DNA of 64,000 bases from Chitinophaga pinensis (GTDB lineage: Bacteria > Bacteroidota > Bacteroidia > Flavobacteriales_D > Crocinitomicaceae). Shown here one piece after another: positions 16,845 through 26,149 of the stretch; position 1 is the stretch's first letter, and the number at the start of each line of letters is the position of its first letter. The stretch covers positions 62,001 through 126,000 of the forward strand of contig CAMCYF010000001.1 in NCBI GenBank assembly GCA_945883825.1, written 5' to 3'. The notes under the pieces were generated by a model. It saw only the letters and a list, made by a program, of their open reading frames with translations. It was not told where the DNA came from and made no database searches. The translations under genes and the position numbers were made by a program.

Positions 16845-17612
16845 ATGAATTCAGAAAAATTAATTTTAGTTACAAATGACGACAGTGTTTCTGCGAAAGG
16901 AATTCATTCGCTTGTAGAAGTCGCGCGACAATTTGGAAGGGTAGTGGTAGTTGCTCCTGATAAACCACAGTCTGGAATGGGTCATGCGATTACTATTGGT
17001 CATCCTCTGCGTTTACAAAAAAATAATTTGTTTGGAACAATTGAAGCTTATGCTTGTTCTGGAACACCAGTTGATTGTGTAAAACTTGCGATTTATGAAT
17101 TGTTCAAGGGTAAACCTGATTTAATTTTATCTGGATTCAATCACGGTGAAAATACTTCAACAAATGTGCTTTATTCCGGAACAATGTCTGCAGCTATTGA
17201 GGGCGCGATGGAGGGAATTCCATCAATTGGATTTTCGCTAGCTAATTATAGTGCCGATGCTGATTTTGAAGCAACTCAATATTTTTCAGAAAAGATTATT
17301 TCAGAAGCTTTTAAAAATGAATTCCCAAAGTATGTTTGTCTCAACGTAAATGTGCCTAATTTGAAAAAAGAGGCGATAAAAGGAATAAAGATTACGCAAC
17401 AGGCACATGCATTTTGGGCAGATAGCTTTTTAAAGAGAGAAGATCAGTTTGGAAAAAATTATTATTGGTTAACAGGAGAATTTTCTGATGTTGATCAACG
17501 CGAAAATACAGATTTGCAAGCAATGAAAGAGGGTTTTGTGAGCATTGTTCCTACGCAATTCGATTTAACAGCATATAATCTTATGAACGATTTTAAAAAA
17601 TGGAAATTATGA
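16845..17612 (+). CDS. surE: 5'/3'-nucleotidase SurE
   Basis: 255 residues from the ATG at 16845 (a further in-frame ATG at 16830 adds five residues but lies on the presumed transcription start). SurE is a metal-dependent phosphatase of nucleoside monophosphates linked to stationary-phase survival. The metal site is LVTNDDS (usually NDDG; here the Gly is Ser), with PDKPQSGMGHAIT, CSGTPVDCVKLA and the SGFNHGEN loop. Length and blocks are normal. It heads a packed plus-strand run: the small membrane gene overlaps its stop as ATGA, followed by lpxB and the SpoIID-like gene. Confidence 0.95.
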   Translation: MNSEKLILVTNDDSVSAKGIHSLVEVARQFGRVVVVAPDKPQSGMGHAITIGHPLRLQKNNLFGTIEAYACSGTPVDCVKLAIYELFKGKPDLILSGFNHGENTSTNVLYSGTMSAAIEGAMEGIPSIGFSLANYSADADFEATQYFSEKIISEAFKNEFPKYVCLNVNVPNLKKEAIKGIKITQQAHAFWADSFLKREDQFGKNYYWLTGEFSDVDQRENTDLQAMKEGFVSIVPTQFDLTAYNLMNDFKKWKL

Positions 17613-17914
17613 AGATTAAGTGGACACAAAAAATTACATTGGGATTACTAATTGGAATCAGTTCACCTTTTGTATTCATGCCTCTTATTTTGTTTGTTTT
17701 GTCTCAATCCCAATATGCTACTTTTTCTTCCTATTGGGACTTAGCTTGGTCGGATCCAAAGTATACAAGTAAATATCTTTCTTTGGGATTAATTTCCAAT
17801 TTACTTTGGTTTTATCTTTTCTTAAACCGTGAAAAATATGAATATACGAGAGGGATTATTTTAGGTATGCTGTGTTTTATCCCGTTTATGATTTATGTAA
17901 ATTTGTTTTTGTAA
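17609..17914 (+). CDS. Small multi-pass membrane protein between surE and lpxB
   Basis: 101 residues from the ATG at 17609, which overlaps the surE stop (ATGA). An upstream ATG at 17600 is possible but the overlap start is more natural. Three hydrophobic segments are visible, at roughly 8-35, 60-75 and 84-100, separated by the polar loop YWDLAWSDPKYTSKY. No family recognised. It sits between surE and lpxB with only 11 nt to the lpxB start, so it may act in the inner membrane with lipid A or envelope synthesis; that is inference from position only. Confidence 0.65.
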   Translation: MKIKWTQKITLGLLIGISSPFVFMPLILFVLSQSQYATFSSYWDLAWSDPKYTSKYLSLGLISNLLWFYLFLNREKYEYTRGIILGMLCFIPFMIYVNLFL

Positions 17915-17925
17915 TTTAAGTATAA

Positions 17926-19038
17926 TTGAAGAAAATATACATAATTTCTGGTGAAGCTTCTGGTGATTTGCATGCAGCAAATTTAGTTTCAGAATTAAAA
18001 AAACAAAATAATTCTTTGGAGTTTAGAGCTTGGGGTGGTGATAGACTTAGAAATGAGGGTGTAATAATTGATAAAGACATCAAAGAGCTTGCTTTTATGG
18101 GTTTTTTAGAGGTTCTTCTTAACATCCGAACGATTTTTAAAAACATACGCTCGTGCAAGGAAAATCTTTTGAATTTCAAGCCCGATTTATTAATTTTAGT
18201 TGACTATCCTGGATTTAACTTGAGAATTGCAAAATGGGCAAAGAGCAATGGCATATGTGTCTATTATTACATTTCTCCACAAATTTGGGCCTGGAAAGAA
18301 TCAAGAATTCATCAAATTAAAAAAACAGTTGAAAGGATGTATTGCATTTTACCTTTTGAAAAAGATTTTTACATGAAGCACTCGCTAAATGTATCGTATC
18401 TTGGACATCCACTGTTAGATGAAGTAAATAAATTCAAAATACTCAATAACAATAGTTTAGAATTAGAAAATAAAAGACCTATACTTGCTATTTTACCTGG
18501 AAGTAGAAAACAAGAAATTGAACGAAAATTACCACTTATGATAGCGGCAAGTTCTCAATTTCCTGAATATACTGTAATTGTAGCCTGTGCACCAAACCTT
18601 GATTTAGCATATTATGAAAAGTTTAAAACTCAAGAGGTTTTATTTGTCAAAAATCAAACTTATAACTTACTTCAAAATGCAGAATTAGCGATTGTTACTT
18701 CTGGAACTGCTACGCTTGAAGCAGCTCTTTTTAAAGTCCCACAAGTTGTTTGCTACAAGAGTTCTTTTATCTCCTTTTGGATAGCTAAAAAATTAATAAA
18801 GATTAAATTTATTTCTTTGGTAAACTTAATTGCAAACAAAGAAATTGTCAGAGAACTTATACAAAAAGATTGTACTTCTAGTAAAATTGCTGGAGAATTA
18901 ATAAAAATAAAAAAAGGTGAAAAAAAAGCTATTCAAATGAATAAAGATTACACCGATTTAATTGAACTACTAGGAAATGAAGGAGCAAGTTCAAGAGTTG
19001 CTGAGGACATGCTAAAGAATTTATATATAGCAAAATGA
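17926..19038 (+). CDS. lpxB: Lipid-A-disaccharide synthase
   Basis: 370 residues, a GT19 enzyme joining UDP-2,3-diacyl-GlcN and lipid X to form the lipid A disaccharide 1-phosphate at the inner membrane. The start is TTG at 17926 (reading MKKIYIISGEASGDLHAANL); no ATG gives the N-terminal GEASGD nucleotide-sugar loop. Other blocks are ISPQIWAWKESRI, CILPFEKDFY, YLGHPLLDE, ILPGSRKQEI and VTSGTATLEAAL, all typical. Its stop overlaps the next ATG by 4 nt. The TTG start may limit its translation relative to surE. It shows the organism makes lipid A. Confidence 0.95.
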   Translation: MKKIYIISGEASGDLHAANLVSELKKQNNSLEFRAWGGDRLRNEGVIIDKDIKELAFMGFLEVLLNIRTIFKNIRSCKENLLNFKPDLLILVDYPGFNLRIAKWAKSNGICVYYYISPQIWAWKESRIHQIKKTVERMYCILPFEKDFYMKHSLNVSYLGHPLLDEVNKFKILNNNSLELENKRPILAILPGSRKQEIERKLPLMIAASSQFPEYTVIVACAPNLDLAYYEKFKTQEVLFVKNQTYNLLQNAELAIVTSGTATLEAALFKVPQVVCYKSSFISFWIAKKLIKIKFISLVNLIANKEIVRELIQKDCTSSKIAGELIKIKKGEKKAIQMNKDYTDLIELLGNEGASSRVAEDMLKNLYIAK

Positions 19039-20186
19039 AATTTTTTACCGCTTTTTGTTTTGCGTTTTTCTTTTTAGCTGCAAATTGCCAGACGATACGT
19101 GTTGGTTTATACACTGAAAAGTCTCTTGAATCAATAGAATTATCCAGTTTTTCAGGCGAATACTTATTAATTTCAGATTCTATAGTTAAAGAAATATCGG
19201 CTAAAGATATACTTGATATAAAGATAGTTGAAGGCAATCAAATGTCACTTTTTTTGAATCAAAAATTGTATTCTTCACCATCTAAAATTTCATTGATACA
19301 ACTTCAGAATAAAAATACATTGCTTATCCAGTCATCAAGTTCAAACTTAAAAAAAATAAGTCTTGAAGGGGATTTTGAAATTTCTATAGTAGATAAGCGC
19401 TTAAACATTATTAATTCTCTGGATATCGAAGATTACATCAGAAGTGTAGTAGTTTCTGAATCTGGAATAAATTTGGATTTAGAGTATTATAAAGTTCAAG
19501 CTGTAATAAGTAGAACCTATGCCATGAAATATTGGCAGAGACATGAGAATCATTCATTTAACATGTGTAATACTACGCATTGTCAAGTCTATGGACTTCG
19601 AAAAAATACAAATCCATTAATTGATTCAGCAGTTAAATCAACTAGGTCTTTAGTCATGAAATATAAAGATGACAGCTATTATCCAACTTTTTTTCATGCA
19701 AATTGCGGCGGACAAACAAGTGAAACAGATTATATATGGAATGAGAAAATGGCTTGTTTTAAAAGTTTTCAAGATACATTTTGTAGAAAAACAAAGCAGG
19801 CAAACTGGGAAAAAGAAATTCCCTTGGAAAAATGGTCAAAATTTTTAGTCGAAAAATATAATTTCCCTGTCAATGATGAAAGTTCCATGGCTTTGATGTC
19901 AAATTTTATTCAAGAAAAAAGAATGGCTTTTTTTATTCATCCTCGTTATGGAATACCCTTGAGAGATTTACGTGATGAATTTGATTTAAAATCTACTTTT
20001 TTTAACTGTCAAGTCAAAGATGATATGGTTTATTTGAAAGGAAAAGGAAATGGGCATGGTGTAGGATTATGTCAAGAAGGAGCAATAATTATGGCAACTA
20101 AGGGGTATGATTTCAAGCAGATTTTAGCTTATTATTACACTGATATGTATTTGGATAAAATTGTAAAACTTAGACTAAACAGGTAG
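19035..20186 (+). CDS. SpoIID/LytB domain protein, secreted
   Basis: 383 residues with signal peptide (FFTAFCFAFFFLAANCQ). The SpoIID domain lies at about 125-370: SLDIEDYIRSVVVSESG, YYKVQAVISRTYAMKY, THCQVYGL, FFHANCGGQTSETDYIW and the terminal GKGNGHGVGLCQEGA. In Bacillus SpoIID is a lytic transglycosylase acting on denuded glycan; non-sporulating Bacteroidota carry homologues, probably for wall remodelling. Its catalytic-type Glu in VVSESG is kept. Overlap with lpxB (ATGA) implies co-translation, an envelope-themed unit. Confidence 0.88.
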   Translation: MKFFTAFCFAFFFLAANCQTIRVGLYTEKSLESIELSSFSGEYLLISDSIVKEISAKDILDIKIVEGNQMSLFLNQKLYSSPSKISLIQLQNKNTLLIQSSSSNLKKISLEGDFEISIVDKRLNIINSLDIEDYIRSVVVSESGINLDLEYYKVQAVISRTYAMKYWQRHENHSFNMCNTTHCQVYGLRKNTNPLIDSAVKSTRSLVMKYKDDSYYPTFFHANCGGQTSETDYIWNEKMACFKSFQDTFCRKTKQANWEKEIPLEKWSKFLVEKYNFPVNDESSMALMSNFIQEKRMAFFIHPRYGIPLRDLRDEFDLKSTFFNCQVKDDMVYLKGKGNGHGVGLCQEGAIIMATKGYDFKQILAYYYTDMYLDKIVKLRLNR

Positions 20187-20200
20187 TTTACAGATTAGAA

Positions 20201-20989
20201 TTAATTACTAACAGCACTAATCGCTGCTCTTAAATCATCTGAAATAATTCCATTCGGTCTTTTTTTAATTGCATTTTTCACACCTTTTGGAGAGCGAATT
20301 TCAAATAAGTATATTTCTTTATTTTGAGCTATTATTTCATTTGTTTGAAGTTTGTTTATGGCAGTACTTCGTATTATAAGTCCTTTTACCATTGGTTCTT
20401 GTGTGAGAATAGTCTTTGCATTTTGAAAATCATCACTAGCAAAATAAACATTGAATTCATCTATGAAAAAGGGAATCCAACTTGGATCAGAGAGAATTAT
20501 AATACACTTGTTAGGTAAATTTATCGCTAATAAGGCAGCTTTGAAATCTTCTGCAGAAACACTACTTTCTGCGCATTTATCCCATGTTTTGAGATCTAAA
20601 AAAAAACTTTTATTTTCAAAATTGTGAAAAGGAATTTGACTTAACTCTGCGAGTTTTTCTTGCTTTAAACTACTATAGCGTAAAGTTTTTAGGTATTCAC
20701 TTGTATTACTTGAAATACAATTTATTCCGTTCGTTTCTTTGTTCAATAGTTCATCGTGAAACAACCAAAGACGACCATTTAAATCCATTTGAACATCAAT
20801 TTCAACTCCATTTGATCCAGGAATAGTGAGCGCAAGCTCAATTGCCTCCATTGAATTGTCGTGAAAAATCGAATTTGGCATTTCAAGTCCCATTCCTGCG
20901 TGACCAATAACTTGGACTTCAGAAAAATCCTCTTTTTTTGAACAAGAAAGAAGCAGTAGAACAAGAAAATAGATCAATCTAAAAGGCAT
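20201..20989 (-). CDS. Glycerophosphodiester phosphodiesterase-like lipoprotein
   Basis: 262 residues. Lipobox at FLVLLLLSC with Cys near residue 16, then SKKED, a Lys-acidic stretch like the surface-export signal of Flavobacteriia lipoproteins. The GDPD TIM barrel is recognisable: VIGHAGMGLEMPNSI, then GVEIDVQMDLNGRLWLFHDELL, and the terminal GIISDDLRAAI. The canonical HRG is HAG here, losing the Arg that normally contacts phosphate, while the two His and the E-x-D metal ligands remain. Activity on glycerophosphodiesters is likely but not certain. It overlaps the preceding barrel-like gene by 11 bp on the same strand. Confidence 0.82.
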   Translation of the reverse strand: MPFRLIYFLVLLLLSCSKKEDFSEVQVIGHAGMGLEMPNSIFHDNSMEAIELALTIPGSNGVEIDVQMDLNGRLWLFHDELLNKETNGINCISSNTSEYLKTLRYSSLKQEKLAELSQIPFHNFENKSFFLDLKTWDKCAESSVSAEDFKAALLAINLPNKCIIILSDPSWIPFFIDEFNVYFASDDFQNAKTILTQEPMVKGLIIRSTAINKLQTNEIIAQNKEIYLFEIRSPKGVKNAIKKRPNGIISDDLRAAISAVSN

Positions 20990-21503
20990 AACTCAGTCCG
21001 ATTTTCAAGTTGAAATTAGTACTTCTAATAGAATATCTCTCATTTTTATCAGACTTAAATATTTCCCAAAATGGTCCAATTCCTGCAGTATGAAATAATT
21101 GTATTCTTTTGCCATAAAATAAACTGTAGCCAAGAAGAAGTTCATTGTATAGATGCCAAACTTTTACTTTTTGGTTGCGCATGTTGTATTGAAGTGATGG
21201 TCCAAATTGAAATGTTTTCTTATCGATTAAACGGTAGACAAAAGAACAGTTAGTTTCTGAAAAAAACTTTTGAGCAGAATACAAGGTTTTAACAGCTGTC
21301 TGTAATCCGAAAGAAGCAGAAAATAGTGGGAAATGATGCGTAAATGAAATCCCATGAAAAAGTTCGAAATTTAAATAAGAGTAGGAGGTAGTTAGTGATA
21401 GAATATCTATACTTTTTTTTGCCTTGGTTTCTAAATTTTGAGAAAATGAATTGAAATAAGAATTGAAAAAAATAAAAGTTAAAACTAGTATTATCGTCCT
21501 CAT
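20979..21503 (-). CDS. Secreted barrel-like protein of unknown function
   Basis: 174 residues with a signal peptide (MRTIILVLTFIFFNSYFNSFSQ). The mature part has alternating polar/aromatic strands (YSYLNFELFHGISFTH, FGPSLQYNMRNQKVKVWHLYNELLLGYSLFYGK) and ends STNFNLKIGLSYAF, the terminal aromatic pattern of outer-membrane beta-barrels. I recognise no named family. It is flanked by a 46-codon Cys-rich ORF 9 nt upstream and the GDPD gene overlapping downstream, so the three are probably one transcript. Confidence 0.65.
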   Translation of the reverse strand: MRTIILVLTFIFFNSYFNSFSQNLETKAKKSIDILSLTTSYSYLNFELFHGISFTHHFPLFSASFGLQTAVKTLYSAQKFFSETNCSFVYRLIDKKTFQFGPSLQYNMRNQKVKVWHLYNELLLGYSLFYGKRIQLFHTAGIGPFWEIFKSDKNERYSIRSTNFNLKIGLSYAF

Positions 21504-21512
21504 GCCATTTTT

Positions 21513-21653
21513 TTAGTCAAATTTCGGACAATTTTTGCAAGCATGATTTTTTGTTTTATATTTTTTACAGCATTTCTTCTTTTTGGAGCAATAGCATATA
21601 CTACAATTATGTATTATTTGTCCTTCAGGAGAATGATTTTGTGTTTCTTTCAT
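21513..21653 (-). CDS. 46-residue Cys/Lys-rich small protein
   Basis: A complete ORF, ATG at 21653 to TAA at 21513. The peptide starts MKETQNHSPEGQIIHNC and has seven Cys in the pattern C-x2-C-x-C-x5-CC-x9-C-x2-C (residues 17, 20, 22, 28, 29, 39, 42) with Lys-rich spacers and ending CPKFD. The regular CxxC pairs suggest a metal-binding knuckle. It has no signal peptide. The gene ends 9 nt before the barrel-like gene start on the same strand. I believe similar short Lys/Cys-rich peptides occur in other Flavobacteriia, but that is recollection without a search. Function unknown. Confidence 0.6.
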   Translation of the reverse strand: MKETQNHSPEGQIIHNCSICYCSKKKKCCKKYKTKNHACKNCPKFD

Positions 21654-21709
21654 TATTTAGAATTATTCTAAACAAAGGTAGAAATTACTTTTAAAAGTCA
21701 AGAAAAATT

Positions 21710-21740
21710 ATAAAAAAAAATGCCCTGAAAAGGGCATTAA
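21710..21740 (-). terminator. Rho-independent terminator of gdhA
   Basis: An 8-bp stem (AATGCCCT / AGGGCATT) with a 4-nt loop at 21719-21738, followed on the minus strand by a run of T. It begins about 25 nt after the gdhA stop and separates gdhA from the Cys-rich ORF. Confidence 0.85.
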
Positions 21741-21762
21741 TTTATATAAAGAGTTCTAGTGC

Positions 21763-23118
21763 TTAAACCAAACCTTGATCGATCATAGAATCTGCAACTT
21801 TAACAAATCCTGCGATATTTGCACCTTTTACGTAATCGATAGTTCCATCTGCTTCTTTTCCATATTGAACACAAGCAGTGTGAATGGAAACCATTATTCC
21901 GTGAAGTTTTGAATCAACTTCTTCTGCTGTCCAAGATAGACGCAATGAATTTTGTGACATTTCTAAACCAGAAGTTGCAACACCTCCAGCATTGGATGCT
22001 TTTCCCGGAGCAAATTGAACTTTAGCAGCTTGAAATGCTGTAATTGCTTCAGGTGTTGAGGGCATATTTGCTCCTTCAGCTACACATTTTACACCATTTG
22101 CAATAAGTGCTTTTGCTTCAGCTTCATTTAATTCATTTTGAGTTGCACATGGTAAAGCAATATCAACTTTTACTTCCCAAGGTCTTTTTCCAGCTACAAA
22201 TTTTGCAGATGGATATTTAGTAGCATACTCAGAAATTCTACCTCGCTTCACATTTTTTAATTCCATTACAAAAGCTAATTTATCAGCCGTAATTCCTTCA
22301 GAATCGTAAATGTATCCTTCAGAATCTGAAAGTGTAACTACTTTAGCTCCTAATTGCGTTGCTTTTTCAGTTGCGTATTGTGCAACATTTCCTGAACCAG
22401 AAACAGCGACAATTTTTCCTTTAAAAGAGTCATTTTTTGTAGCTAACATCTCTTTAGCAAAATAAACTGTTCCATATCCTGTAGCTTCTGGACGAATTAA
22501 AGATCCTCCCCAGTTTCTTCCTTTACCAGTTAAAACTCCAGTAAACTCATTTCGTATTCTTTTATATTGACCAAACATGTAACCAATTTCTCTTCCGCCA
22601 ACACCAATATCTCCAGCTGGAACATCCGTGTCAGGACCGATGTGTCTGCATAATTCTGTCATAAAAGATTGACAAAATTTCATTACTTCATTATCAGACT
22701 TTCCTTTTGGGTCAAAGTCAGAACCACCTTTTCCTCCGCCCATTGGTAAAGTTGTAAGTGAGTTCTTAAATGTTTGTTCAAAACCTAAGAATTTTAAAAT
22801 TGAAAGATTCACAGAAGGGTGGAAGCGAAGACCTCCTTTATATGGACCGATAGCAGAATTAAATTCTACTCGATAACCTCTGTTTACTTGAATCTCACCT
22901 TTGTCGTCTAACCAAGGAACTCTGAACAAAATAGTTCTTTCTGGTTCTACAATTCTATCAAGAATTTTGAAAGATTTGTATTTTGGGTGTTCTTCCATAA
23001 ATGGAATTACAGCTTCTGCTACTTCTTGTACTGCTTGAAGAAATTCAGTTTCGTGTGAATTTTTTGATCGAACACTGTTCATGAATTGCTCGATTTCTGT
23101 ATGATAATTTTTAGACAT
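21763..23118 (-). CDS. gdhA: NADP-specific glutamate dehydrogenase
   Basis: 451 residues, the hexameric ~50-kDa class. It makes glutamate from 2-oxoglutarate and ammonium. Diagnostic blocks are [14 protein letters not shown], the catalytic-Lys region [32 protein letters not shown] and the Rossmann [12 protein letters not shown]. The coenzyme loop after the Gly-rich motif reads TLSDSEG, with a Ser-Asp as in NADP-linked bacterial GDHs. It is a stand-alone gene with its own -7 element and terminator. It provides the main ammonium entry visible in this window. Confidence 0.97.
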   Translation of the reverse strand: MSKNYHTEIEQFMNSVRSKNSHETEFLQAVQEVAEAVIPFMEEHPKYKSFKILDRIVEPERTILFRVPWLDDKGEIQVNRGYRVEFNSAIGPYKGGLRFHPSVNLSILKFLGFEQTFKNSLTTLPMGGGKGGSDFDPKGKSDNEVMKFCQSFMTELCRHIGPDTDVPAGDIGVGGREIGYMFGQYKRIRNEFTGVLTGKGRNWGGSLIRPEATGYGTVYFAKEMLATKNDSFKGKIVAVSGSGNVAQYATEKATQLGAKVVTLSDSEGYIYDSEGITADKLAFVMELKNVKRGRISEYATKYPSAKFVAGKRPWEVKVDIALPCATQNELNEAEAKALIANGVKCVAEGANMPSTPEAITAFQAAKVQFAPGKASNAGGVATSGLEMSQNSLRLSWTAEEVDSKLHGIMVSIHTACVQYGKEADGTIDYVKGANIAGFVKVADSMIDQGLV

Positions 23119-23477
23119 AGATATATTTTTTTTAAAATTAATCGTCGCAAATGTAGATAAGATTTTTGATTCTCAATTCACTAAATTTGAATATTTTATT
23201 AGTGTCAAATTTACACTTTGAATGTAGTTTATTTTTATTTACAAGTAAGATTCAAGTAGATCTATTTTTTTAAATCTTTGATTTAATTAAATTTGACTCA
23301 AATTATTAGTTTAAAAATTACATTTTTGAATCATAGAAGTGAATTTATGGGGTAGAATGATGGACATCTAATTTTTTATAAATTTATTTTCATTAAATTT
23401 GACTTGTATTTTATAATTAGGCAACCTCTATCAAAATATGTCGTTTATAAAAAGTTACAAAAAATAAAAATCAACTT
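23119..23477. other. 359-bp AT-rich divergent intergenic region (gdhA / SprB-repeat protein)
   Basis: It contains the gdhA -7 box near the left end. Three plus-strand copies of TAAATTTG (23182-23189, 23288-23295, 23394-23401) each fit the -7 consensus for the right-hand gene. The last two are embedded in a 12-bp direct repeat TTAAATTTGACT 106 bp apart. An inverted repeat AGTGT/ACACT around AAATTT lies at 23201-23217. No ORF or RNA gene seen. Confidence 0.5.
23148..23155 (-). promoter_or_regulatory. gdhA -7 promoter element
   Basis: Minus-strand TACATTTG, an exact TAnnTTTG, 29 nt before the gdhA ATG. ATTG lies 18 nt further upstream as a partial -33 box. Confidence 0.5.
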
Positions 23478-26147
23478 ATGAAAAATTGGATACATTCAAT
23501 TTCACTTTTATTCTTGTCTTTAAATTCATTTGAAATTTATAGTCAAGTAACACTTTGTTTAGGAGCAGATGCAACTATTTGTCCTGGTCAAGGTTTTACG
23601 ATTAATGATTGTGCAAATGTTGGCGGCTCAATGGGTGGCGGTGGAGGTGCCGCATATAATACAAGCACTATACCTTTTGCTCCAGATCCATTGACAGCTG
23701 GAGCCCAAGTTACTTTGACAGATGATGCTTTATCAGGTGTTTTAGATATCGGCTTTTCTTTTTGTTATTATGGAAATACATACACACAATTTAATATAGG
23801 TTCTAATAATTTCATTTCTTTTCCTCCAAATGCTAATGCAACATGGGTCACAACACCAATTCCTAATACAGGTGCTGTTCCTCAGAATGCTATTATGGCG
23901 CCATGGCAAGATATTCATCCTGGTTTAGGTGGTACTGTATCGTATCAATTATATGGTGTAGCTCCATTTAGAAGAATGTCTGTTTCTTGGAATAATATTC
24001 CGATGTTTAGTTGTACAGGACAGTTGTATTCGAGTCAAGTTATAATATATGAGACAACAAATGTTATTGAAACACACATTGTAAATAAATCAGTTTGTGC
24101 CGGATGGAATAGCGGAAATGCTGTTCATGGTTTGCATAATATTGGAGGTACAGCCGCAATTGTTGTCAATAATAGAAATAATACACAATGGACAGCAACA
24201 AATGAAGGCACACGCTTTATGCCTGGAGCTCTTGGAATCGAATGGGCAAGTACTAATGGGGCAAATTATCCTTATAACAATGGTGTGTTAACGATACCTG
24301 CTGTTCAGGTTTTGCAAGGAACAACCGGATATTTTTTACGCAATACGTGTGGTGGTGGTACATCTATTTCAGATACATCATGGATTACACAAGCAAGTCC
24401 GTCTGTTTCACTTGTTGCACAAACTGATATATGCTCTCAAGGAATTGGAAGTGTTACCGCAAATCCCGGGGCGGGCTCTCCTGGACCCTTTACTTATACA
24501 TGGTCTCCATCTCCTGCAATTCCTTTGGCAAATCCAGCAGTTAATATTAATTTATTTGGAGGGTCATATACGCTAACTCAAGTTGATGGCAACAATTGCA
24601 CCTCCACTTCTTCAGCTGTTGTTGGTGATAACCCAGCAGTTTTTTCTTCAACTTCGACTTTAGTATCTTGTCCAGGTGGTTCTGATGGAACTGCGACAGC
24701 CATTTCTTCTCCTCAAAGCGCAGCAACAACTTATTTATGGGGAGACGGAGAAACTACACAAACAATCACTGGTCTAACTGTTGGAACCTATACTTGTTTT
24801 ATTCAAGCTGCTTCTGGCTGCTCACAAAATCTTGTTATAAATGTAACACAGGTACCTTATTTAAATCTTGTGATATCAAATCAACAAGATATAACTTGTA
24901 ATTCTGCTAATAATGGTATTGCTACTATTTCTGTTACTCAAGGTACAACTCCTTATACTTATAGTTGGAATACATCATCTACACTATCCAATACTGCAAA
25001 TAATCTTGTTCCAGGAACAAATACATTAACAGTTACAGACGCGAATGGGTGCATAAATGATATTTCTGTACTAATTAATGAACCACAGCCCTTAGCTATT
25101 ACTTTTGTTACCCCAGATTCGATGATTTGTTCAGAGTCATCAATTGATTTAAGTGTAGTTGGATCCGGAGGTTCGACAGCTTACACATTCACTTGGACAG
25201 AAAATGGTATTCCTATTGGAAATGGCTCAACGATTAATGTTGATCCGATAAATACTGGAAACGTATATTGCGTAGTATTAACCGAACTCTGCGGTTCGCC
25301 AATACCGCCTCAAGAATGTTTAACTATTACCTTTCCAACTCCGATTACTCCAATTACAACGCCTGATGATTCTAAAAAATGTTTACCAGGTGATTTTCTA
25401 TTTTCAAATACTTCTATAAATGGTTCAGAAATTGCAACTATGGATTATTCTTTTTCTAATGGTTTCGTATTCAGCACAACTGATTTAAATCCTTTGTCTG
25501 CGATCTTTCCATATGCTGGTGTTTACGGTGTTGATTTAACGGCAACCTCTATTTATGGCTGTATTTATACCTCACAAATTCCAAATGTTATTGAAGTTAC
25601 CTCTCTTCCAATTGCAGGTTTCACAATTTCAAAAAATCCTGCTACATGGTTTGAAACAACTATTCAGACAAATGATGTTTCTTTCGGTAATATTTCAAGT
25701 TATGTTTGGTCTAGTGACGGCGCTTCCAATATTACAAGTAATGGTAATAATGCATTTATATCTTACCCAGAGGGAATTACTGGTAACTATGAAATAATGT
25801 TAAAAGTAACAGATAGTGAGGGATGCATTGATTCTGCAATACTGACAATGGAAATTGTTCCTGATATTATTTTTTACACTCCAAATTCATTCACACCTGA
25901 TGATGATGAACACAATCAATCTTGGATTTTTTATATTGAGGGGATTGATTTTGCAAATTTCTCCTTACAAATATATAATCGTTGGGGTGAAGTAATATGG
26001 GAAACAAATGATGCAAAAGCTTCATGGGATGGCTATTATAATGGATCAATAATACAAGCAGGGCCGTATGTTTGGAAAGCTTCTTATAAAGCCCTAGATA
26101 ATGACGACAAGATACAAAGAACAGGATTAATTAATGTGATTCGTTAA
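23478..26147 (+). CDS. T9SS-secreted protein with SprB repeats and type B (CHU_C) sorting domain
   Basis: 889 residues with signal peptide (WIHSISLLFLSLNSFEIYSQ). An N-terminal lectin/adhesin-like region with a Gly run (SMGGGGGAA) covers about 30-260. Then come SprB-type repeats at about 300-530 (DGTATAI..., NNGIATISV..., each with PYTYSWN-like and DANGC elements), Ig/PKD-like domains, and the C-terminal gliding-motility-associated sorting domain at about 800-889 (YTPNSFTPDDDEHNQ, FSLQIYNRWGEVIWET, GPYVWKASY). Type B domains direct T9SS export. It is probably a cell-surface or released adhesin. The DUF4197 gene starts 2 nt after its stop. Confidence 0.9.
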   Translation: MKNWIHSISLLFLSLNSFEIYSQVTLCLGADATICPGQGFTINDCANVGGSMGGGGGAAYNTSTIPFAPDPLTAGAQVTLTDDALSGVLDIGFSFCYYGNTYTQFNIGSNNFISFPPNANATWVTTPIPNTGAVPQNAIMAPWQDIHPGLGGTVSYQLYGVAPFRRMSVSWNNIPMFSCTGQLYSSQVIIYETTNVIETHIVNKSVCAGWNSGNAVHGLHNIGGTAAIVVNNRNNTQWTATNEGTRFMPGALGIEWASTNGANYPYNNGVLTIPAVQVLQGTTGYFLRNTCGGGTSISDTSWITQASPSVSLVAQTDICSQGIGSVTANPGAGSPGPFTYTWSPSPAIPLANPAVNINLFGGSYTLTQVDGNNCTSTSSAVVGDNPAVFSSTSTLVSCPGGSDGTATAISSPQSAATTYLWGDGETTQTITGLTVGTYTCFIQAASGCSQNLVINVTQVPYLNLVISNQQDITCNSANNGIATISVTQGTTPYTYSWNTSSTLSNTANNLVPGTNTLTVTDANGCINDISVLINEPQPLAITFVTPDSMICSESSIDLSVVGSGGSTAYTFTWTENGIPIGNGSTINVDPINTGNVYCVVLTELCGSPIPPQECLTITFPTPITPITTPDDSKKCLPGDFLFSNTSINGSEIATMDYSFSNGFVFSTTDLNPLSAIFPYAGVYGVDLTATSIYGCIYTSQIPNVIEVTSLPIAGFTISKNPATWFETTIQTNDVSFGNISSYVWSSDGASNITSNGNNAFISYPEGITGNYEIMLKVTDSEGCIDSAILTMEIVPDIIFYTPNSFTPDDDEHNQSWIFYIEGIDFANFSLQIYNRWGEVIWETNDAKASWDGYYNGSIIQAGPYVWKASYKALDNDDKIQRTGLINVIR

Positions 26148-26149
26148 AA

